A stretch of DNA of 64,000 bases, taken from contig CANTUZ010000002.1 in NCBI GenBank assembly GCA_947846985.1, positions 150,717,889 to 150,781,888 on the forward strand. The letters run 5' to 3'. The notes under the pieces were generated by a model. The model had not been told where the DNA came from, ran no database searches, and saw only the letters and a program-made list of their open reading frames with translations. Below are positions 1 through 15,157 of the stretch, piece after piece (positions within the stretch are counted from its first letter, which is position 1; every line of letters begins with the position of its first letter). The stretch is from Fratercula arctica. Its lineage: Eukaryota; Chordata; Aves; Charadriiformes; Alcidae. Made by a program: the position numbers and the translations under genes.

Positions 1-2945
<2,945 letters not shown>

Positions 2946-3071
2946 CTTTGCAAATCACTTGGTAATTAGTACAACAATCTCCTCTACTTAAGCAGTCTTC
3001 AGAGCAGTGACAAGCATTGTCATCATTCCTGGTTTCTCCACAGCGATCTTTGCTACATTCCCAGCCCCGAG
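2946..3071 (-). CDS. ENPP2: ENPP2 exon 4: somatomedin-B-like domain 2 with RGD
   Basis: A 126-bp exon with acceptor ATATTTTAG and donor AAAG|GTACGA, phase 1 at both ends. It encodes residues 99-139 plus the split codons Ala98 and Gly140. This is the second somatomedin-B-like domain, beginning [12 protein letters not shown]. Its eight cysteines are at residues 103, 108, 118, 120, 124, 130, 131 and 138. The RGD tripeptide at residues 127-129 lies just before the CC pair, as in mammalian autotaxin, where it is a candidate integrin contact. The split codon with exon 3 gives the expected Thr-Ala-Arg-Gly junction. Identity is secure. Only one reading frame is open, and its cysteine pattern is complete. 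Confidence 0.97.
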
Positions 3072-5188
3072 CTAAAATATTCACAAGGTAAGCAAGAATG
3101 AGAGATAATAATCAAAACAAAAAGTACTCAAGCCATAATGACAACAATCTAGTCGTTAAAGTTGGATGTAAAGTTTATGGGCCCATTTTAGTGATTTCAA
3201 GACCTATGAAGTAAGTATGTCAACCAGAAACAAAAATGACTCTTGTACCCTGCAGGTGCAGGAGGGCTCCTCCACCCACACTCAAGTGCTTCTGCTACCC
3301 TCAGGTGCTGTACTCTAGGGTTTGTACAACCTGAATGTCACAAAAAGTGTGGAAAGGAGAAGACAAGAAAGGATCTTGAGAGATAAATGGTGGGGCCTGG
3401 AGCACAAACTAAGAATTCTGGTGTTTCTTGAGTAAATCCATTCTTTTTCTCCCAACTATTTGAGTCCCCAGTTCAATCCATAGGAAATAAGAGAAAGCTG
3501 AAAAGAGACTATGTGGATGTAAATTGATGCTTTACTCCCATCAGTTCCATAACCACAGGGTGAGATTCAGAATCAACTGGAAAGTTACAAGAACAAGAGC
3601 TGTTCTTCAAGGAAAAACATGGCACAGCTGCTGTAAAACACTCCAGCTCTTCTCATCTTGTGAATGAAGGTAGGATCTAAGGGCTTGACTAAATTAGGGT
3701 GCTCTCTCAAGGGCAGTACATTGCTACACTTTGGAATATGGCTTAAGGATGTAAGCATATGGTTTTCCACATCCTGGCCCAACCAACAAGAAACTTTAAA
3801 AATCACTTTAGACAACATGCACCCAGTAAAAAACACACCACATCAGATCAACACCTTTTACCCCCTTTTCTCATTCATTTGTGGCTTTTTTCTATAAATA
3901 TGTAATATTTACAGGTTGTACATGTGATAATTGCCTTAATAAATGCCTGTGGGAGTATATGACAATTCACACAACAGTCCCAAGGGCAACGCAGGTATCC
4001 ATGCGCATATGTGGACATTGTGTGCTGCGGACAGGAGGCTGAGGAACTGAAAACTTGCCCTTTGGTAGCAAACGTATTGTGCTGAAAGACTTCAAAAAGA
4101 GCCTCTCATTCTGCAGTCATTTACACCAGCATTGGCATAGAAGTCAGACGTTTTTTGGCCTGGAACCATAGTAGTTTTTCATACCAGATTAGCTCACCAT
4201 TTTTTGGTACCAAGCCATTAAAATTACATCATTATAAACAGAACCGAGGGATTCAGGACTCTCAAGTATGGCACATCCATGGGCAATGGTATTTTTAATC
4301 ATTAGACTTCTCTTCTGGCTGCTTAGTAAGTGTAATTCTTTGATAAAGCAAGAAAATATTTAATGGCAAAAGTAGAAAGCACCTGTGTCAACTTTGATCA
4401 CTGTGTAAATACTCAAGGAGATGGGTACAACTAATAATTTAAATGCACTATGCTAAGAAGTAAAACATAACTCATGGCCCTCTTTGAAGTTTTCCTTGCC
4501 TAGGACTCATGAAAAAACCAAAAAGAAAATGAACCCAGTGCTGTATTTCCATTCCCCAGGGTCCAATGAATTGGAGTCAAACATTTTTACCAGTGTGTTA
4601 TATGCATCCTGACATGTAGAAATCGGAGTCTGGGGCAAGGATAACAAGCCCAGCCTGTCACCTGCAGCTTACTCCAAGAGGACCCACGCCGCTTCAACGC
4701 ACCCAGGTTCAGAGGCACCTTCACGAGTAACCGCAATGCACAGCCCACAGGTGAGCATCCAGTATCAAGTTATCACTTGGGAGAAAAAAGGATGGCTGAC
4801 ATGGAATGACCAACATCCAGTCTTTACCATGGCTCTTTTCATTGCAACCTGGAGGTCAAACTGGTGCCTGAACACTGATTATTACTTTTAATTGAGTATC
4901 AGAAGATCCACTTTTCATGTAGTATGAACAGTACCCTGCTTTTTCTGCCCTGGAAGCCATGGCCAAAGCCCAGCAGTGAGGAGCGATAGGTGCATATCCC
5001 TACTGCTCCTTGCAAGGAAACTTGGGCTGCATCTTGGGCTGAGCCAAGCCTGCCCGGCAAGGCGAGGTGAGGTGCGGAGGAGATGCAGGTTACGGCAGGG
5101 AGCAATGGTTTATCAGGAAGGTCCCGACCACTGGCAGAAACCAGGTGTCAGCAGCACCTGGCAGTGCAGGATAGGAGACCCACTGTAC
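3072..5188 (-). other. ENPP2: ENPP2 intron 3
   Basis: A 2.1-kb intron between the two SMB exons, phase 1. No repeat family or additional exon was recognised. Confidence 0.9.
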
Positions 5189-5344
5189 CTGTCTTTAAGC
5201 ACAGCTCATCAAAGTCGAAGCAGCAGCTGTTGTAGCTCTTGCACAGGTTGTCACAGCGGCAGCCAGGAGGCTCTGCCTCTTGAAGTTCAAAGCATCTGTT
5301 TTTGCAGGAGCCAGAGGTACTGATCCAAGGGGAATCTGACAGGA
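5189..5344 (-). CDS. ENPP2: ENPP2 exon 3: somatomedin-B-like domain 1
   Basis: A 156-bp exon with acceptor TTCCACACAG and donor ACAG|GTACAG, phase 1 at both ends. It encodes residues 47-97 in full, starting VLSDSPW, and carries the first somatomedin-B-like domain. The eight cysteines are at residues 59, 63, 74, 76, 80, 86, 87 and 94, giving the CxC and adjacent CC spacing of SMB domains. In autotaxin the SMB domains pack against the catalytic domain, take part in integrin binding and line a tunnel that releases LPA. The nearly autotaxin-specific string [19 protein letters not shown] separates this gene from ENPP1 and ENPP3. No stop codon or frameshift is seen. The whole exon can be removed or duplicated without changing frame. 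Confidence 0.97.
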
Positions 5345-5549
5345 CTGTGTGGAACAAGAAACAGGGCAACATCTGTCAGGCCAGCAGCGGTGAGATGGGC
5401 AGCTGAGCCCCGAGCCACTCGGATGAGCAAAACCTCAGCTGCCCTGCTCTGGGGAAGGGAAGGGAGCAGGAAGAGGAGAAGGGTTGCTTGAAGAAACAAA
5501 AACCAGAAAAACAACACAAAAGAACAAATTCCAAAATGGTTGCTCTTTT

Positions 5550-5592
5550 GGGGGAGGAAAAAAAAAAAGAAAAGAAAAAAAGAAGAAGGAAG
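5550..5592 (+). repeat. Homopurine tract
   Basis: Forty-three bases of uninterrupted G and A. On the gene strand this is a long pyrimidine tract about 205 bp upstream of the exon 3 acceptor. Confidence 0.9.
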
Positions 5593-7579
5593 CAGCGTGC
5601 TGTGATAACATCCTGCAAAGAAACAGCTCTGGCTTTCCCTCTGTAACAACCAAGAGATCATTAGCAGAAATGTATTGAAGTCTCCAAGGCCCCATTCCAG
5701 GAGCTGCAGCTATTCCTCAGAAGCAGCAGGCCTTTGTTTTCAGAAACCAAGTGACATTTTCATGGCTGGCTGGGCCGTTTGCATAGGAAAGGACTGCAAT
5801 TAATCTACATGCAGTCAGCAGGGCTTGGTTTGGTATACTGGAAGGTGCCAAATCAATGTCAAGTGTGAAAGAAAACTGTAAGATGCTCTATAAATTAATG
5901 GAGAAGTAAAACAAGGCTTTTTGCTGGGCTTCTGCAGAGCATTAAATTATAAAACCTTAAGAAAATACAAAAGTACAATATATTTGATGTGCATAACTAA
6001 ATGGAGGGCTGCCAGTCTGAAAACCATGAATAATGTATTAGACTTCAATAATTATGTTTATTAGTAAGGGCCCTTACTTTCAAAGCAGATATGTACTTCT
6101 CTGCTCTTTTCTCAAAACTTACTATTTTATACACTTCACATATTTCATACTTTTTATACATTTTTCCTATAAGAGAATCCTACGTAGCAGCTTATATGAA
6201 GCAGGAAAATTGTGTGCTGCTCTCTAGGGTTAATAATATTTTATGAAATAAAATAATGAATGTATGTTATTCTTTAAAACAGAGGTGTTCCAAGGAAAAT
6301 TTCACAATGCCTCTTGTTCCTTGAGAGACCTATTAAAATTAAGTCTTTGAAATTGTCTTAGGGTTTGCTTTCTTTTAGACCACAATTTGGGTTTGGTTTT
6401 GGCAAACCTCACCATGATTAGCAGTATGATTTTAAGAGGACTGATGCAATGGCACTTTTGGGAAACAGTTGCTCTGATCTTTTCTTATATATTTTTCCCC
6501 TACTCTTTTACATAGCTGAGAGTTTAGTCTCCACATAAACTGAGGGCAAATCTCTTCCCAGACAAGATGGCATTATCCCAGCACCGTGAGAATGGATGGA
6601 AAAGTAGATGAAGAAGATGAGTTTGGAAGTGACATTGTAGTAGCTGATGTCCCACCAGCTCCCATCCCCAGCTCTATTGCTCCACTGCTTCCCTTGGAGT
6701 GGCACTGGCACTGGTTGGACACCAGCATAAACCACTTCAGGGAGCAAACCTGGCAGCGAATCAGCCCTACAAGAAGATAATGGGTAAGAAAGCCAAACCT
6801 ACCACAGCTGCAGTCATGGATCATGGCAGTGGCAAGGCACATTCATGTGACTGCTGGAAAAGGTAGTAGTAGACAACTGTGTCTCTCTCTGCTTTTGTGT
6901 TTTTCTCAATCAGGTCAGTAATGCTCAGAGCAAGTAACATCACACACAGAGTGAAGTTTCACTCTATAGGTACATACCCCACAAGCATGCTCTTAATGAG
7001 CCATCAATATTTTGGCCACCTGCATTTCCAGGAAGCTAAAGTTCATGTATCTATGCTGGCAACACATGGATCAGCATTTTTTTTGCTTACATAAATAGGC
7101 CACAAAGCTATTCTAGAAATTAATCACAGAAGAATTGTTTCAAAGCATGTAGACTTTTGTGTCAAAGCGCTCAGATTTTCAGCGATATGAAGTCTTGTTC
7201 CTTATTTTTAATGACAGCTGTTTCCTGCCATATGCTTCTGAAAATCTGTTACTAAATAATATTTCCACGTTATTTAACCTCTTCCACTACTTTCCTTTTT
7301 GGAAGCCAGGTAATACATAATCACAGATCCAGTAAGCTGCAAATCAAAGGCATTACGGACTCAAAGGTATTACATACTAGCATACACTATATATCCCTTA
7401 CACTGGCACTGCCCTCTTCATTTGAAAGGGATGAGAGGGAGATGATTTCAGAAGGTCAAAAACCACATGTCAACATGCATTTAGGAAAGAGAAGGTGTAA
7501 ATCTGGCTGCAGATTACATAAGGGACAGAGTCAACTGCAGCTCAAGGAATGCCTAGGTGTCGTAAAGAGCACCTCATTT

Positions 7580-7775
7580 ATCAAGAAACCACTGGAACAA
7601 ATTGCCCACAGAGGCTGTGCAATCTCTGATCTTGGAGATTTTGAAGAACAGGTTAAACCAAGATCTGTCAGGAGCACTTCAGTAATAACTGACCAGGTCT
7701 TGGGATACAGGGAAGGTCTACATAGCTGTTCAAGGTCCCCTCTAGCTCCGACTTCTATAACTGCAAGTAGGGTTT
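7580..7775 (+). mobile_element. Old CR1 LINE 3'-end fragment
   Basis: Degenerate but recognisable CR1 3' segment. It contains the CR1 stretch for a lone 'ACTGGAACAAATTGCCCACA' followed by the GAGGCTGTG...ATCTC...TTGGAG order. It lies in ENPP2 intron 2, antisense to the gene. Its high divergence suggests an old insertion. The ends are approximate. Confidence 0.7.
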
Positions 7776-10700
7776 CCATTTCACATAAGAAAGGTTTAGC
7801 CCAGCTACCTTGTCAGTTATTTTTTCACATCCCTTGACAACCACTTTATTACCGATGTAACAAATTATCCCAAATTACTTAGCAAATTCAAGTCACACCT
7901 TGTGAGTCAGTGTAGGACACTTTCCATTTAGCAACAGAAAAGAGGACTTGGTTTAATTCCTCTGATCTCTGAACACATTAAGATCCTTCCTTTGTTTATC
8001 ATGCTTGACCTTGCCTTTGCAGCCAGACCATGATTTTCAGGTCGTGCACAATGCCGTGGCATGGGTACTGGTGCATGCAGAATAGTTTGAAAATGTATCA
8101 CCAGGAGCTCCATCCCTGCTGAGCATTTTCAAATTAACAGAAACCCCTGTACAGAACAAATGTACACAAATTCCTGCATCCCTCCACAGCTCCTGCAATC
8201 AGACCATGCAGCAGGCAGAGGGATCTCAACATGAAGATCCTCCCCTCCTTATTTAATACATAAAGCTTTTTACATCTTTTCCATGCATTCTTTTTTTGGC
8301 CAACTAAGCTCAAAACAACCACACAAGGATTGTCTCTCATGTCATAGGTTAGAGAGAGAAGAGTTACATAGTGCAATAGTGCCTTCCCGATTCAGTCCAT
8401 GGAGGTTGTTACATTTCCATTGTAAATGTGTTATATTTACCTTGGAAAGTGCCATATCAGACTACTTGCTCTGATTCTATCTGATTACAATATTAAAAAA
8501 AAAAAAATCAAATCCATTCACTTCCAGTAGTATTACAAACATAGGACTACACAATATAGACGTGCTTACATAGTCATTACAGGAAGGAGACTATCTGGTA
8601 AGAATTTGCCATTTTGGATCTTCTGGATCCTATATGGAACCTATATGGATCAACCAAATACCTATACAAAACATCTGGAACACCAGTTTTGGTAGACAAT
8701 ACTCATATTATGAACCTGCATTTCATTTTATAGAATGCTATTGCAATGAGTAAAATTTCAACGAAAAGTCACATAAACTTAAAAATACATCCTAACTGTA
8801 CCAATGCAAGAAAGATATGACTCCATTTTCAACGACATGCTTAAAAATACAGTGAGAAGGGATAGAAAATTTTCAGTGTGTCTCCTTCCAAAATTTAAGA
8901 TATCATCCTATCATGACCAAGGAACATGCTTCAAGAAACTACTAAGTGCCCCCTGAAAGTGCTTACAAAGATGTCTAGAAAGCTCACAAAGTAAACAACT
9001 TATTAAGGCAAAGATATGAAAAAATGGGAGCCTTGGTCCTCTAATGTCTTTTAGAAATTTTAAGTAAAAAATTTTTTTCAATTAAATAATTTGTTGGGTA
9101 CAACTATTTAATATTCCAAATGTATAAAGGCATATATATGTACACATATGTCAAAAGAGAACAAGAGGGGTTTAGGCATTATGGTACTTCTTTGACATGC
9201 ATTTATGAGAGACTGGTAAAAAAAACCATAATTTTTTTTGACCTGTAGATGAGTTCTGTGCTAGATGAAAACTAAAATTTGCTTACAATCATGGCATACC
9301 CCTGGCAAAATAACAAATTGGTCATATACAGTAATATTTGGTAAAGAGACAGTGTTTTTTCAACCCAAAGTAATTAACTCTGAACACCAAAGAACTTGGA
9401 AATAAATAAGCCAAAGCAGAGTGGAGTTGAAAAAGAATTTATAACAATCTTTTATTCTGGATATTTCATCGCACTGGGCTTCTGAAGAAGTACAACTGCA
9501 AGTCATGCAGCTAGAAGAGCCTAAATAGGTTCTTTCATCACAGTGCTTTAATTTTGTTAAGAAAAGCGCCTCTCCAAAGTAACCTTTTACTTTCTCATTT
9601 AGACAGATGTGACTATAATACTTTAGTCTTTGCTATCACATCCTTTTTTTTTACTGCAATAAAAGTAACCGAGCTGCATAAACACAGAAGGCACAAACTC
9701 CTCCATTACTTTTCTGTCTCTCATTGTTGCACCCTGGACTGGACTACTTCCATGCCAGGTGCTGCTCCAATCCCACCTGTAAGCAAATTCCCAACAGACT
9801 GCCAAAAGTACCCCATGTCCTGCCCTCTTTCAAGTGATCCTGTATTTCTTCCTGTTTTCCTGGAATGCTGAGCTAAAGCTCCTGCTATTGGAAACAGCAG
9901 GCAGCTACCGATCCCAGCCCTGGTGGTGTTGACCAGTGCTGGTTGGCTCAGCAGGGTTGTCACTGGTGAGCTGCAATGGATCCCCAATATCAGAGCTTTG
10001 GGATTTCAGTAAAAATTAGCTGAACAGCCCTGCCCTAAAGCCTAGACAGTCAACAGTGAAAGCAAAGCAACTGGCACTCAGGTGTTCAAGGCATGAAATG
10101 CAAATCCTTCACGTCAATATTACACACACTTATACAACTGCTCTACAGTTAATGCACTAGAAGATGAAAATAGAAATAAATCTGGTTTTCAAGCCATTTT
10201 TTTTTTATTGTTTTATAAAGATCAAAAGCAAGAGCTGCTATCGTTTTGGTTAACTAAAATGCCTCTGCTTAGTGATCACCAGCCCTGATTATGGCTGTGA
10301 CTAGACACCAATTCGTGTGAAACGCAGAGCCAGGGGTGGGAGGGAGGGAAGGACACAAATTCATTACCAGGAACACAACAAATTCAGGCCATGGTAAACA
10401 ATTTTATAATTGAAATTCACAAGCTATCATTACAGATGGGTATTGCAAATGAAACCCTTTCACTTCAGTTACATTAACCAGCTCTAAGTCAATGACCACA
10501 AGTTTTCTTTCTCCTGCCAAAAGAAGGAACAGAGACACAAGTCAAGCCTATTTTTTTTTAAGAAAAAAAAAGACTAGTTTTCCATTTTATATATTTTTCC
10601 ACTTGGACTATGCCTGAGCTCACAAAACCCTATACTGCCCCAGAACACAAACAACGGTCCCTTCTGTGGCATGTTCTTGCTTTCCTCCAAAGAAAAAAGT

Positions 10701-11282
10701 AGGAGGTGAAAGAAAAACAGAGGACTTGGTGACAGCACATCTGGGCGAACACCTGCTCTCCTCTCCCCGGCCCTCTCCGCTGTCAGATGTCTGCCGTCTA
10801 CTGTTCACAAACCAGCATGACCTCAGGAGCCACAGAAATCCCAAAAGCTTTTCTCACCAGTGCCTCTTGAAAGCACTAATCAAGTTGCAAGAAACCGCTT
10901 CAACTGCTACCAAAATAAAACCCTTAAACCCATGGGGGAGTGTCTCTTAGAGCTCTAGAAGGAAACTGTGCAAAGCACAAAACATAGCAAATCCTATGTA
11001 GGAGCTGATGAGATCGGTCTCTGTGAGACTGACAGTGCTCAGTCCTAAAATAAGGTAGATTTTCCATAGTCACATGCACACAGAGCAAAAGTTTAAGTAA
11101 ATAGGAGACCTATAGGTGAGTCCCAAAGGTCAACTGACTCGGGCTCGCCGAGTTATTTATTCTTCTCTATATCCTACAGGGAAAAGGAACAAGCAAACTA
11201 CTGTTTCAGAGTAGGAGTGGTTTCTAACTACAGTATATAACATAAGGGTATTGCGATGTACAATTTACGTTCGTTACTGTAC

Positions 11283-11385
11283 CTGAGACGGGGCCCTCAT
11301 CCCATTCTTCAGATCTCCTAAATCGATTTGTTGTAAATCCCATGCAGACATTTACTCCAAAGGCAAAAGCAAATAAAGATATAAC
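11283..11385 (-). CDS. ENPP2: ENPP2 exon 2: signal peptide and furin site
   Basis: This 103-bp exon has acceptor TTTTGCAG before 11,385 and donor G|GTACAG after 11,283. It encodes 34 codons plus one base (protein residues 12-45 and the first base of codon 46). Residues 12-28 are hydrophobic (VISLFAFAFGVNVCMGF) and form the core of the secretory signal. They are followed by TTNRFRRSEEWDEGPVS. RFRR (residues 32-35) fits the R-x-R/K-R furin consensus, and autotaxin is known to be secreted as a pre-pro-protein and trimmed at such a site. The codon split across the next intron restores Val. Confidence is high because the hydrophobic core, basic site and acidic EEWDEGP stretch all match the autotaxin N-terminus. 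Confidence 0.96.
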
Positions 11386-11683
11386 CTGCAAAAGTAAAAC
11401 AGCAAAGTGAGCAAACTGTGCAAAAAGCAGGGCTTCGGTGCTAAGAGCATTACGATTAAAGGGGCAGCGATAGTCCTGTATACATTCGAGCTCCCCAGCA
11501 CTGCAGTTCCCATCACTGGAGCAGCAGCTGACAGCGTCACCGTTGGAGAGTAACACAAACCAGAAGGGGTTTATGAATAAAACATCTCTCTCTGAAGCTG
11601 AAACGCTCCTTTTTGTAGGAACTTATTCAGGAGAGACGGGCTACTCCTCCTCTAAAAGCAAACATGCTCCTCTCCTCCCCTAC
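11386..11683 (-). other. ENPP2: ENPP2 intron 1 (298 bp)
   Basis: A short phase-0 intron between the 11-codon start exon and the signal-peptide exon. Its donor is GTAGGG and its acceptor TTTTGCAG. Confidence 0.85.
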
Positions 11684-11716
11684 CTGGTGCGAGTGGACGC
11701 AGCCCTTCTTAGCCAT
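11684..11716 (-). CDS. ENPP2: ENPP2 (autotaxin) coding exon 1, start codon
   Basis: ENPP2 is the secreted lysophospholipase D that makes lysophosphatidic acid from lysophosphatidylcholine. This is its first coding exon: 11 codons reading MAKKGCVHSHQ on the minus strand, followed at once by a donor (CAG|GTAGGG). The ATG has A at -3 and G at +4, a strong Kozak context. It joins in phase 0 to the exon ending at 11,283. The combined start resembles mammalian autotaxin, which also opens with a short basic stretch ending in Gln before a hydrophobic signal segment. The exon is too short for ordinary ORF detection and was placed by working upstream from the signal-peptide exon. The intron between them is only 298 bp. 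Gene identity is certain from the following exons. This particular start is inferred from phase, splice sites and resemblance. Confidence 0.9.
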
Positions 11717-11760
11717 ACTAGAGAATTCTTGAAAAGCCTGCGCGGCACCGTCGCCTTTTC

Positions 11761-11767
11761 TTTATAG
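11761..11767 (-). promoter_or_regulatory. TATA-like box upstream of ENPP2
   Basis: On the minus strand this reads CTATAAA and lies 45-51 bp upstream of the ATG at 11,716. Normal TATA spacing would put transcription start near 11,735, giving a 5' UTR of only about 20 nt. The flanks (11,640-12,430) are more GC-rich than the surrounding DNA. The motif and position are seen directly. Promoter activity is inferred. Confidence 0.45.
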
Positions 11768-12490
11768 TGAGCGCAGAGCTCTGTTTGCTCTGGGAGTTCG
11801 GGCTATTAGCTACAAGTAATCCCACCTGGTGAGGTTGACAGGCTCGTGTGATTTGTCCAGGGGGTGATTTCATCATGTTTCACTCACAAATCACAGCTCC
11901 GAGTGCAAGAAGCTGCAGGCATCATCCCTCGCTGCGCCCTCCCCCCAAACACACACACGCACGCTTTTATGTGGTTTCCTCTGGCAAAGCAGGGCTTTCT
12001 TGTGTTGCTGCGGCCAATAGCTGTTCCTGCTCGTTTTATTCTCCTCGCAAAAGTAACATGGTTAAAAGAGAAACCAAATGCATCTCCATCTGGCTCCGAG
12101 GAGAAGGCGGGGAAGCTCACTCGGGGCTGTGAGATGAAAATCTCCCCATGCCACCCTCAAACGTCACCCTACGCGGTGGGCTTGGTGCATGGGGCGAGCA
12201 CAGAGCCCCAGCTGCTGGCCTTGCCACGGACAAGGGGGCTTTGGCACCTTGGGAACCCATCTCATTCCCCCAGTTTGCTCCTGAAGTTTCTAACTGGGTC
12301 ACGGAGCAGAGTCCCCCCAAACTGGGGACACCTTCAGAGCAGGGGTTATTTTTCAATGCTGTTCTCCCGCTCTGCTGCGGTGGTGCAAGCCTCAGATCGA
12401 TGGAAACGCAAGCAGTTTTATCTGAATAGCTGGAAACCACAGACTTCCAGAAAGGAAGGGAAGTGACACATTCCCTCTGCCCCACATTTT
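11768..12490 (-). promoter_or_regulatory. ENPP2 upstream GC-richer region
   Basis: About 0.7 kb directly upstream of ENPP2. It is clearly richer in G+C and CpG than the surrounding AT-rich DNA and is open in several frames, as GC-rich DNA tends to be. A CCAAT box is at 12,013-12,017 (plus orientation). It probably contains the proximal promoter. No individual binding sites are claimed. Confidence 0.35.
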
Positions 12491-15124
12491 CCCATTTTCA
12501 TCAACAGCAACAGAAAGCTCGGCTGTTTGGATAAGCACGTCTATTTACAAAGCAAATGATAATGCTGAGCAGAATTACTGTTCCAATCAGTGGCTTAAAT
12601 ATTATTTGCCAAGGCAAATTATTTACCAGTGTAGTTTGCCGCTATTTTTCTCTGAATAAATCTTCTTTCATTAAGGTGTTTACTAACAATTATATTTAAA
12701 TGGACAGAGTCAAGGTTCATAAGCTGTCAGATGGACTGAGCTTTCCTTGTGACCTGTCCCATACTGTATAATAGCATTAAGAAACAGTACAGTTTTCTTT
12801 AAACTATCTTGCAATATTAAACATGTACCATTTTGAGCTTTGTTTAGAGGTACCTTTTACCTGCTCCAATATCTCTCCTTCCCCACTGTGTAGCTTTATA
12901 GGGCAGAGGCTAAAAAGCCCTCCTCTGCTGCCCACATCTTATCAGTCTGGCAGCCTTTGCTAGGACCTGATCCTTTTTTATGCAGTTTCTTAATGCAAAG
13001 TGGCTCCATTGTGCAGCTGCATCTTTGCACTGCAAGCCTCAGGGAAAAATAATTAGCCTGAGAAGGCCTACATCGTATTCCTCTCCTTTGCACAGACCAG
13101 GACTGTGAAGGCAAGACCCATCTTCTAATGTGCACTTCATCACTAGCTGGGTTGAAAATGAAATGGGTTGCAATAGGCAATATTTTTCTAGTAAAAAAAC
13201 TGCACAGAGGTCTAGAGAAAAGTAGTCACTGAAGCTTTTACTAGCTGTTCCTATAAAATTCTTCACCCTTAGCCTCTGCTATACCCTGTGGTTAAACAAC
13301 TTCACCCCTAAGCACTAGGTAAGTACAGCAGGGTGTGACAGCAGAAGGGAAATCAAAGATGTCACAAATAAAATTGCTCAACGGTATTGCCTATGTGTCT
13401 CAATTAATGAAGTTCATGATTTCACGGGCGAAACAAGGGAATCAGCAGCCCCAAACTCTCCTCCAGCCTGGGACCCTTGGGTCAGCGCATGACCCAGGCA
13501 AAACACAACCAAATTTTCAAATCTGTTGGCCAATTTTGAGTGCCCAACCAATAAGTCCAGCCTCATTTACAGAGATGCTGAGCCTCTGCTGTTCCTGCAT
13601 ATCTTCCTAATACACAGGTGCTCAGTTCTTTTGAAAGAAAGTTCCTACATAAGTTAAAAATGGGCTCCCAGAAAAATAAAGCAAGAAACAAAACCCCAAA
13701 ATACTGCATCATGGATGACCTCTACCAATTTTAAAACACATATTTCATTTTTCCGTTCATGTAACCTCTCTGGAGCTTATAAACTGCACAATTTCACATA
13801 AATGGAGGAGCTCGTTTTATGTTTCCTGGTCCATGCTACAAGTAATTAACCTCCTTTGTAATATCCTTTAGAACTCTAGATGCTGACGACTCTGAAACCA
13901 CTAATCTTTTTCATATGTGTTATGTAAGACACATTTTCCAGTAGCTCTGAACTGACCGCATACTCAGATGCACAATCATCTTTTTGTCACAAGGACTCTG
14001 CCTGAAGCCACCCCACAGATGCACAAGGAACTTAGCATAAACAAGGTATAATGATTTTGTTCAGGCAAAATTTCACTGCTGGGATCACTGGCAATTAAGT
14101 CTTTCAGCAACTGATTGCCATGATACTCATCAGAATAGGAAAGACTAAAATAACGTATTCCAGGCCCAAGAATGCAGCGGTACAGTAGAAGTTTTAGGGC
14201 TTAATGAAACACATTAAAAAGGAATTTTACCAAGATCAACAGAATTTGAAATGCCTTTTCATCAGTTATTGTTCAAAAGAACTGGTCTTTGGCTTTTATG
14301 GCTTATATGATCATACTGATTATTATTTAATTCGGGATGCAAAACTGCCAACCAGCCACTAGGTGACACTTTAAATGAGAAGTTCATACTGTAACGTTTC
14401 CACAGTTAAAAGCATTCCTGTTCTGCTATTCCACAGCGTTAATATAAGAAAGGCAATATTTACAGTGTTACATAAGCCTGATTTTTCTTGAGCATTTTTT
14501 TTAAATGAAAAAAGAAAATGGAGAGAAATCAAATATATTGGCTGAGTCAGAGGTTGGGGACGGAGTGGGCTCTAAAGAAATAAGCCTTTTCAGCTACTCA
14601 TCTCCACTTTGCACTGCTGGATGCAGCCACATCAGCCAAGGTGAAAGCCTTCAGTACCCTTGACAGAAGCATGAAGGGCAGAAAGGTGAAGGATTTCTCC
14701 AAAATGTCCAGGAACTCTCACCCCCCAAACACAGCTTCCACATAAAGTTTTGGCCAAGAAAAACAGTTTATCAAGTATATGAAGCGGCAATTTCAAAGAA
14801 CAAAACCTTTTGATAAACTATAGAAATTCAAGCAGCGTCCACATTGAGTCTACTCAGATACAAGCAGTGTGAAGCCAAATAAATTTCCAGCAGCCAAAGT
14901 GAACATGGGAAGATGTGGGTACCTCGCTGAAAACACCCTGAGGCTTCTTAGCAAACCAAAAGAGGCATGACATACCAAGAAAAGCTGATTCCTGTGTATA
15001 AAGGACTTTAAACCATGTTTTTATAGGACTTTATAGATCAAAACCAAATATCTTCGGCACTCAGCCAGTACAGTGACTCATAAACAAGAAGGAGAGGGAA
15101 GGGAAGGCGAGTGTGTGAGGGCAA

Positions 15125-15157
15125 GGACAGCAAAAGGACAGCAAAAGGACAGCAAAG
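15125..15157 (+). repeat. 11-bp tandem repeat, three copies
   Basis: The unit GGACAGCAAAA occurs three times in a row. The third copy ends in G instead of A. Confidence 0.95.

Larger units (their letters stand above)
5345..11282 (-). other. ENPP2: ENPP2 intron 2
   Basis: A 5.9-kb phase-1 intron. It contains a homopurine tract just upstream of exon 3 (5,550-5,592) and a degenerate CR1 fragment (7,580-7,775). The rest is AT-rich with no exon that I can recognise. Confidence 0.9.

Noticed and set aside
11864..12466. 200-codon plus-strand ORF beside the ENPP2 promoter
   Set aside because: It lies in GC-rich DNA where stops are rare, has overlapping ORFs on both strands, resembles no known protein and has a low-complexity composition.
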